Positions 59,801 to 64,000 of a stretch of 64,000 bases of DNA are shown here, one piece after another. This stretch comes from Brachypodius melanocephalos. Taxonomy: Eukaryota; Chordata; Aves; Passeriformes; Pycnonotidae. The stretch lies in contig VZSR01003807.1 in the NCBI GenBank assembly GCA_013398615.1, forward strand, positions 36,520,295 to 36,584,294. The letters run 5' to 3'. The notes below the pieces were generated by a model. It had not been told where the DNA came from. It searched no databases and saw only the letters and a list, made by a program, of their open reading frames with translations. Position numbers and translations under genes: made by a program. Each line of letters starts with the position of its first letter. Position 1 is the stretch's first letter.

Positions 59801-61570
59801 GCTTGTGGTGTTCTTGGCTGTCTCTCCTGATAAAATGTATCTTTTAAAAACATTTTTCTTTGAAGCTACCCAAGCTGCTTCACGTATTTAGGCAAGATGC
59901 CTGTGTAAACAGGCAAGTTGTCAAATGTGGCAAGTAATCGCATCAACACTTCCTTGCCAATGATAAACAGTGGGAAATACTGTTTTAGTAGGTAGAAATG
60001 GAAAGCCTCTTCTTCCCTGGGCAAGACAAATCACCAACTAGGTGAAAATTTTGAATTCTTCGGCCACACGCAGAAGAGTCACAAGACCAAATGCTATTCA
60101 CTGTCTTGTGGATTGTGATACGCAGTTCAGGGCATTCCCTATTTGGTCATGTGGAAAGGTTATCTTTTATGGCTATAGTAGATTGCTCAAGTAGTGCTTA
60201 AGGTTATGGATATTTTGTCCATTAAAAGGCTTTGGAAACAAATACATAATGTCCAGAATTCTAATTTTACCTGCTGTAATGATAATCTTTTAGAAGCAAA
60301 GGGGGAGAAAGCTACCTCTGGAAAATAGCTGCAAATTGGTTTAAGTAGGAATACCAGAAAACCTTATTTTCTGAGGACTGAAATTAAGACTTAAAAATTA
60401 AAAAACGGCAATTTTTTCCTCAGACCTTCGTTGTTTGGGTTTTTTTTAAACACTTTTAAATTGAACCTTGTCAAAATGCTTATTTCTAATGACTGTGTTC
60501 TATCACTATTTTTAATATTAAGCATTGGAAGTTTGAGCTTTTTAGTATTGTAAGCAGGATTACTCTGATGGAAGATCGGATGTCATACTTTCTAGTTCAT
60601 AAGACTGAAACTTGGTTTCTTCAGCGTGAAAATCTCATGAGCAGAACATTATTTGCTGCAGTTTAATTTTTAGTACTTGTAATGTCAGACCGAGTTTGAC
60701 CAGTAGAGGGCGATAGGTAAGTGCCTGCACACGTGCTGTGCTCGGGAACAGCTACTGGGGTCAGGTAGGTAGGTGGTTTGTGGTTAGGATTTTTGTTTTG
60801 TTTTTTCAGTGATGCTAGTGATGATTAGAACAGAGTTCTGGACCCAGCTGTCCACATGAAGCACTGCAGCCTTGCTTAATTACAATTCTTGGACTTCTCT
60901 CCATCCTTCTTTTGGCTTCCCCATCTCGTTTCCCCTTCAGCATAGGTGGCATTGTGAATCCTCAGAGATTTAACTATCCAGAGGATTATTAAAGATTTCT
61001 TGAGCAGCAAAGAGTTAAAACAAATTCTAGATGAAGATATTTGAGATCTCTAACACAAATACAGTTTGACAGACTTCCTTCAGCCTTCTCTTGTCTATAG
61101 AACTGCTGATTTTCAGCTTGAAATGTACTTCTACTCAGGATAGTGTATGGACAAAAACAACAAGCTATAACAATCTTGTAATTATTAGTGACGTGTGTTA
61201 AGAGTTATCTGAAGAGCACATTTTAGTCCTTACGATTTTATCTCTTGCTGATTTTACATGCTGTATTGTCTGACAACCCTCAACATTTCTTTTTCAGACT
61301 GAAACTCAGAACAGCAGTGCTGTGGCTGGCCAGGAGCGTACTCCAGCTGTGTCCAGCAGCACCACTTCAATGAGTCCTCGGCAGCGCCGTGCGCAGCAGC
61401 AGAGCCAGAGGCGGGCCCCAGCTTCAACCGACTTCAACCGGGCACAGCAGCCGAGGGTCAACACCAACCACACTGGGTCAACTGTGCTCATTGTCCTGCT
61501 GACCTTTGCGCTGGCTGCTCTCATATTTCGTAGAATATGTTTGGCTAATGAGTATGTGTTTGAGTTATAA
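35864..61570 (+). CDS. UBE2J1: UBE2J1, ER-anchored ubiquitin-conjugating enzyme E2 J1
   Basis: UBE2J1 (the UBC6e orthologue) accepts ubiquitin from E1 and supplies it to ER membrane ligases such as HRD1 for ER-associated degradation. Eight exons (35864-35894, 45000-45073, 46739-46870, 47428-47512, 48972-49077, 50883-51012, 54682-54813, 61298-61570) join in frame with GT-AG borders to 320 residues (human 318). Residues 10-150 or so form the UBC fold; the catalytic Cys91 codon is 47461-47463 within VGKKICLSISGHHPE. The usual HPN is TAN (TANGRF), as in this family. Ser184 in ELARQISFK (codon 51004-51006) matches the stress-kinase phosphosite of the human protein. A disordered Ser/Gln/Arg-rich linker leads to a C-terminal membrane anchor (STVLIVLLTFALAALIF) with a short lumenal tail, making it tail-anchored. 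The start is set by METRYNLKSP-like conservation and GCCATGG context. Confidence 0.98.
37232..37257. repeat. Perfect inverted repeat, 11-bp arms, 4-nt loop
   Basis: TTTTCAGCACC (37232-37242) and GGTGCTGAAAA (37247-37257) are exact reverse complements around TGTT, in UBE2J1 intron 1. Confidence 0.93.
40134..40220 (+). mobile_element. LTR-like retroelement fragment
   Basis: TTGGCTGGGATGGAGTTAAT followed by TTTTCTTCCTAGTAGCTGGT and GTGCTGTGTTTTGGATTTAT resembles an endogenous retroviral LTR motif I associate with passerine genomes. The family name is uncertain and the copy is a short fragment without visible ends. Confidence 0.45.
42700..43070 (-). mobile_element. CR1 fragment, minus orientation (copy A)
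   Basis: AATGGTTTGGGTTGGCAGGA, AAAGGTCATCTAGTTCGGCC and CAGGCTGAACAACCCCAGCT form the reverse complement of the CR1 3' region. It directly abuts a second copy, so two insertions of the same orientation are nested or tandem. Confidence 0.92.
43086..43440 (-). mobile_element. CR1 fragment, minus orientation (copy B)
   Basis: It starts AGAATCATGGAATAATAGGA, with GGGTTGGAAGGCACC, GAACACTTACAGGGGTGGGG and AAATTCTTCCTAATATATAA, and ends around CTTCAGGTATTGGAAGGC. It differs from copy A, so it is an independent insertion from another subfamily rather than a duplication. Confidence 0.92.
44524..44566. repeat. Overlapping palindromes with three AGGTCA half-sites
   Basis: The first hairpin has 11-bp arms, TGTGACCTCCC and GGGAGGTCACA (44524-44534, 44538-44548). 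The second has 9-bp arms at 44546-44554 and 44558-44566. The pair shares three bases and could switch between two structures. Three AGGTCA half-sites fall inside. Confidence 0.9.
44541..44557 (+). promoter_or_regulatory. DR5 nuclear-receptor element
   Basis: AGGTCA (44541-44546), five spacer bases CAATT, AGGTCA (44552-44557): an exact DR5, the preferred site of RAR-RXR heterodimers. A third half-site, TGACCT, lies inverted at 44526-44531. Function is inferred from the motif only. Confidence 0.4.
45000..45073 (+). CDS. UBE2J1: UBE2J1 exon 2
   Basis: The acceptor TTTTTTCAG ends at 44999 and the donor GAG|GTTTGT begins at 45074. It encodes VKRLMKEAAELKDPTDHYHA through QPLE, the N-terminal helix of the UBC fold. 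Confidence 0.97.
45074..46738. other. UBE2J1: UBE2J1 intron 2
   Basis: 1.67 kb with a perfect 11-bp-arm inverted repeat at 45770-45798 and a T-rich stretch just before the exon 3 acceptor. No other feature was recognised. Confidence 0.85.
45770..45798. repeat. Perfect inverted repeat, 11-bp arms, 7-nt loop
   Basis: CTTGTTTCACC (45770-45780) and GGTGAAACAAG (45788-45798) are exact reverse complements around TTCCTGT, in UBE2J1 intron 2. Confidence 0.93.
46739..46870 (+). CDS. UBE2J1: UBE2J1 exon 3
   Basis: The acceptor CATTTTAG ends at 46738 and the donor ACG|GTAAGT begins at 46871. It encodes 44 residues, DNLFEWHFTVRGPPDSDFDG through PPEYPMKPPSIILLT, the UBC beta-sheet and the PxxPP motif that precedes the active site. 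Confidence 0.97.
47428..47512 (+). CDS. UBE2J1: UBE2J1 exon 4 (active-site exon)
   Basis: The acceptor TTTGAAG ends at 47427 and the donor A|GTAAGT begins at 47513. It encodes ANGRFEVGKKICLSISGHHP through WQPSWS, with catalytic Cys91 at 47461-47463, and leaves phase 1. Confidence 0.97.
47982..48052 (+). other. Candidate cassette (poison) exon in UBE2J1 intron 4
   Basis: A pyrimidine-rich acceptor (TCTTCTCTATCTTTAG, AG at 47980-47981) and a donor CAG|GTAATT (GT at 48053-48054) flank 71 nt. Joined to exon 4 in phase 1, it reads open for 24 codons (ending RQYAYVQ). It then meets exon 5 in the wrong phase and the first exon 5 codon becomes TAA. Inclusion would truncate the protein after 131 residues, within the UBC fold. 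Splicing use is not shown by the sequence. Confidence 0.3.
48759..48834. repeat. A/C-rich simple repeat
   Basis: CAAA/CCAAA-type low-complexity sequence with a short C run, over about 75 bp. Confidence 0.85.
48972..49077 (+). CDS. UBE2J1: UBE2J1 exon 5
   Basis: The acceptor CATTTTAG ends at 48971 and the donor AA|GTAAGT begins at 49078. It encodes RTALLAIIGFMPTKGEGAIG through YTPEERRALAK, the C-terminal helices of the UBC domain. Confidence 0.97.
49078..50882. other. UBE2J1: UBE2J1 intron 5
   Basis: 1.8 kb, nearly half of it a long CR1 copy (49530-50370). The segment 50380-50540 is GC-richer than its flanks and may be further repeat sequence I do not recognise. Confidence 0.85.
49530..50370 (+). 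mobile_element. CR1 fragment including 3' part of ORF2, plus orientation
   Basis: This is the longest CR1 copy here. A frame at 49639-49944 reads like the C-terminal half of the CR1 reverse transcriptase (GPVLFNVINDLNTG, then TLSKFAGDPKLGG); the usual FADD is FAGD, so the catalytic aspartate pair is damaged. Downstream, GGAGTGTTCAGCCTGGAGAA is the 3' region. Frameshifts and stops make it an inactive relic. Confidence 0.9.
50883..51012 (+). CDS. UBE2J1: UBE2J1 exon 6
   Basis: The acceptor GTGGGCAG ends at 50882 and the donor AAG|GTAAAG begins at 51013. It encodes SQDFCCEMCGTSMKT through KEAKELARQISFK; Ser184 is at 51004-51006. A CC-x2-C cysteine cluster follows the UBC domain. The acceptor has a weak pyrimidine tract. 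Confidence 0.96.
51013..54681. other. UBE2J1: UBE2J1 intron 6
   Basis: 3.67 kb of AT-rich DNA with one old CR1 fragment near 53255-53455. Otherwise nothing was recognised. Confidence 0.85.
53255..53455 (+). mobile_element. Old, diverged CR1-like fragment, plus orientation
   Basis: The order AGGAAAGAAAGATTCA, TGCTGGAGCAGACTACCTAG, TCTGGATGTGACTCTGG, GTCCATTCCAGTCTAAATG and TTTCATAATTCTGTG follows the CR1 3' end, but with far more divergence than the other copies, suggesting an older subfamily. Confidence 0.7.
54682..54813 (+). CDS. UBE2J1: UBE2J1 exon 7
   Basis: The acceptor TTCTTGTAG ends at 54681 and the donor ACG|GTATGG begins at 54814. It encodes 44 residues of the flexible linker, AEVNSSRRSDAG through AFPDPTNAT. 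Poorly conserved with mammals, as expected for this region. Confidence 0.95.
59697..59721. repeat. Perfect inverted repeat, 10-bp arms, 5-nt loop
   Basis: AAAGACTTGG (59697-59706) and CCAAGTCTTT (59712-59721) around CTTCC, in UBE2J1 intron 7. Confidence 0.93.
60700..60712 (+). promoter_or_regulatory. CTCF-like binding core
   Basis: CCAGTAGAGGGCG matches the 13-base CTCF core CCASYAGRKGGCR at every position. A CACGTG E-box follows at 60730-60735. Occupancy is not shown by sequence. Confidence 0.45.
61298..61570 (+). CDS. UBE2J1: UBE2J1 exon 8 (membrane anchor)
   Basis: The acceptor TTTTTCAG ends at 61297. It encodes 90 residues: a Ser/Thr/Gln-rich linker, the conserved SMSPRQRRAQQQSQRR basic block, the single membrane segment STVLIVLLTFALAALIF, then RRICLANEYVFEL and TAA at 61568-61570. 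The final residues are two shorter than the human tail. Confidence 0.97.
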   Translation, partial: TETQNSSAVAGQERTPAVSSSTTSMSPRQRRAQQQSQRRAPASTDFNRAQQPRVNTNHTGSTVLIVLLTFALAALIFRRICLANEYVFEL

Positions 61571-62490
61571 GGTTGTTTGTCCTAACAACAGTGACTTGAA
61601 TGCTTCACTGAACATTCTGTATTGGCTAAGATATAAGAACTGTTTACAAAGGTTACTTTTTGTATTTACGCTTAAATCCTTATGAATGTTAATATACCTA
61701 CAGATACATTACTTGTAAGAAAAGCAAAGTTGGACATGTAAGCTTTGAGTTTTGAGTGCCCACTAGATACTTGGAGAAACAGTGCAGTGGAATAGTAACA
61801 TTAAGTCATGTGGGATGGGTCTAAATTTGAGTAATTTATAAACTAGAAAAAGACGATTTTTAAAAAAAGGTTATTAAATTTTTTTATGGGGCATAAATGC
61901 CCATATAAATACCCCATCTAAGTTAGTGTAAGATCTGACATTGGAGAGGGGATTATGAAACAAAACACTACTATGTGTTTGTGTCTGGTGAACTCTTAAT
62001 TTAGAGGGAATATAGTTTTGTAACCACTGTTATTTGCCATGACACATTTCCAAAGGAGAAACACATACAAATTGGTTGTGATGCTGCTTTGTGTGTGTGG
62101 AAGTGGGGTAAAGGATTGTGGGAGGAAAGTAGGTGCCAGAAAACTACTTGCATTATTTTGATTTTTATTTTTTGGAAGAAAGATTGGATAATCTTTTGAA
62201 AGATTTGAATGTCCTCTTCTAGTACTTTCAACTGTATATCTTGTTTTTAAAATTTGAAGATTATGCAAAACATGTCTATTCTTGCAATAGTTATAAATAT
62301 GTAATATAATTATTTACCCAGAGCTGTTGTCTTTTAATTATACCAGAAATATACATGTGTTGAACTGAATGTTTCATATGTGGTTTTATTTACTAAAGAA
62401 AATTTAAACCTTATACTTAAATTCTCATATATATGAATAAGCTTAAGAGAAGTATTTATTACAATCCTGCTAGTAATAAAGTTTCAAACC
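61571..62490 (+). other. UBE2J1: Probable UBE2J1 3' UTR
   Basis: AT-rich sequence from the stop to an AATAAA at 62475-62480 (AGTAATAAAGTTTC), giving about 0.9 kb. Later hexamers such as 63328-63333 could give a longer UTR. Confidence 0.55.
62475..62480 (+). terminator. UBE2J1: Candidate polyadenylation signal of UBE2J1
   Basis: AATAAA about 905 bases after the stop, followed within 50-60 bases by T/GT-rich sequence (GTTTGTTTCTTGTTTG). Confidence 0.5.
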
Positions 62491-64000
62491 AGTCTTTGGA
62501 TATATTTCAATTATCAAATGGCAGTTTGTTTCTTGTTTGAGGATTTTTTTTGGTTGGATTTTTGTAAGGGGGCTTCTTTTGGTTTGTTTTTTTTTCTTTG
62601 CTTCTTTGGGGTGTTTTTGAGTGTGCTCTTTTTCTTTCTTTTTTTTTTCTTTTTTTTTTCTTTTTTTTTAACCTAAAATCAATATTTTGGACCCAGAGAT
62701 CTACTCATTAAAAGTCCCTGGTAATACTCATGAATACTGTGAAAAGGCATATACAAGCAGTAGACCTACAGTTCTTAGGGTTTTGAGAAGTTTTGTCTTT
62801 GACTGTTTAAATACTGAAGTAGAAGAAATTGGGATAATTTTCCTCTTGTATTATTGTTCAAATTACTGTTCAGCATGTTTCTTTCAAAGACAAGGAAGTT
62901 TAGCTATCTTTCATTTTGTTGCTGTCAAAAATAATAGCATTGACTTAAGTGAGATTCTCATCCTGTTTCTTAGCAAGTACTTATCAAGCTACCTAGAGCT
63001 TTCCTAAATTTGTGAAGTATAGTATGTATTACTGTGTTGCAACATTAAAGTAGTGATAACTTCTAAAATAAGGAAAACTCATTTTGTGTCCAAGGGAGAT
63101 GCATAAATTGAGAAAACACACAAAATCTGAGTCTTTTAGTGTTTTTCTCTATTGTTGATAATCTTGTTTGCAGGTATAATGGAAAAAAGGAGAAAAATAA
63201 CTTTTGTAAGAAGTTCAGACAAAAGCATGTATTTGTTCAGCAGTTAGACTTTCTGCTGAAAACCAATTTGATGTCAATATATTAATTAACATCTTTTTAC
63301 CTAATTTGTGTATTTCATTAGAAATTAAATAAAAACCAGCAAAAACCAACACACAAATTCCCCCCACAACACCTCACACCAGATCCCTAAAAAACCTATT
63401 CAGATCCTGTAGCCTCTAAAATAGAAGCACTGTATTTCCTTGGTGTGGTGCTTGAATCCCTGTTCAAGTACTGTAAATGTGAGCTCAGAGAAGAGAGTTC
63501 TGGAAGAGGTCTGGCCCACAAGACTATTCTGCTGGTTATTGAGTGCTTGCTCCTCTGGAGTCTTTGCTCTGAATGTGCTTTTCTTGTCCTGCAGAATCCT
63601 TGCTGTGCCAAGCAGACTTCTACCTCCCTGCGAGTATCACACACCCCTGCTGCACAGAGAGGCCAAATCAGCATTGCCCTCTGACCAGCCGGTGAGGAAA
63701 TAAGCCTTGAATGGGTTTTGGAAACAGCCTCTTCATTGTGATTAAAGAAATAGCTGCTTTTAATTTTAGTTTTGATCTTCTTTGATAGAAATTAAAATGC
63801 CTGGTTATGCAAATGCCTTTTGGAAAAAAAAAGGTGGCTTCGTTTGTGTAAAGGCAATTGCATGTGTAGATTGGGAGTTACAGTTTTAATTTTCCTTTTA
63901 AGTTAACAGTAAATACACTCAGCTTTTTCAGAGGAAGTAGCTCATATTCTGTCTTCAACAACATGAAGAACCAGATAGAAAATAAAAGCTCGACTGCCCT
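62491..64000. other. Downstream flank of UBE2J1
   Basis: It holds a pyrimidine tract at 62628-62669 (T runs broken by C) and otherwise AT-rich DNA with a second AATAAA at 63328-63333. By synteny GABRR2 should lie beyond the window; no GABRR exon is visible here. Confidence 0.6.

Larger units (their letters stand above)
54814..61297. other. UBE2J1: UBE2J1 intron 7
   Basis: 6.5 kb without recognised transposons. It contains a hairpin at 59697-59721 and a CTCF-like core at 60700-60712. No extra exon is supported. Confidence 0.85.

Noticed and set aside
1..64000. CRISPR arrays, operons, riboswitches, tRNA or rRNA genes
   Set aside because: The sequence is vertebrate nuclear DNA; no spaced direct-repeat array, cloverleaf-type gene with A and B boxes, or rRNA segment was seen by eye. 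A tRNAscan or Rfam search was not possible.

Overview
This window is nuclear DNA from a bird. Two intron-rich genes with clear vertebrate orthologues are separated by long non-coding DNA, and at least nine fragments of the CR1 non-LTR retrotransposon, the dominant avian repeat, are scattered through it. One fragment near 40.14 kb resembles an LTR I associate with passerine genomes, so a songbird is possible; I cannot name the species. The gene order RRAGD then UBE2J1, head to tail on the same strand, matches the block GABRR2-UBE2J1-RRAGD-ANKRD6 on human 6q15 read from the opposite strand.

Layout. 1-2.25 kb: sequence ending in a GC-rich CpG island (about 1.66-2.22 kb). Good minus-strand splice donors suggest the 5' end of a leftward gene, by synteny ANKRD6, but no ANKRD6 coding sequence is visible. 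2.3-5.4 kb: spacer with two CR1 copies. 5.43-5.95 kb: second CpG island, split by a 100-N assembly gap (5609-5708). RRAGD exon 1 and promoter are not in the visible sequence and most likely lie in this gap. 11.8-23.7 kb: RRAGD exons 2-7, complete and in frame through the stop codon, encoding the G domain and the C-terminal roadblock-type domain of the lysosomal GTPase RagD. 23.7-25.9 kb: probable RRAGD 3' UTR with a 43-bp triple tandem repeat. 26-35.4 kb: intergenic, with one CR1 copy, a tetranucleotide microsatellite and an unrecognised, possibly ERV-derived stretch at 28.7-31.4 kb. 35.4-36.1 kb: UBE2J1 CpG-island promoter and exon 1. 45.0-61.6 kb: exons 2-8, completing a 320-residue, tail-anchored ER ubiquitin-conjugating enzyme. 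61.6-64 kb: 3' UTR and downstream sequence.

RagD forms a heterodimer with RagA/B that brings mTORC1 and TFEB/MITF to the lysosome. UBE2J1 is an E2 of ER-associated degradation. They share no direct pathway and are neighbours by conserved synteny.

Main points for a second look: (1) a consensus XBP1/ATF6-type UPR motif about 110 bp upstream of the UBE2J1 start codon; (2) a 71-nt candidate poison exon in UBE2J1 intron 4 that would place a TAA exactly at its junction with exon 5; (3) a DR5 nuclear-receptor element inside paired palindromes in UBE2J1 intron 1; (4) a CTCF-like core in UBE2J1 intron 7; (5) a possible unrecognised minus-strand coding exon at 1452-1620; (6) several perfect short-loop inverted repeats. 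I found no novel multi-gene system, CRISPR array or RNA gene.
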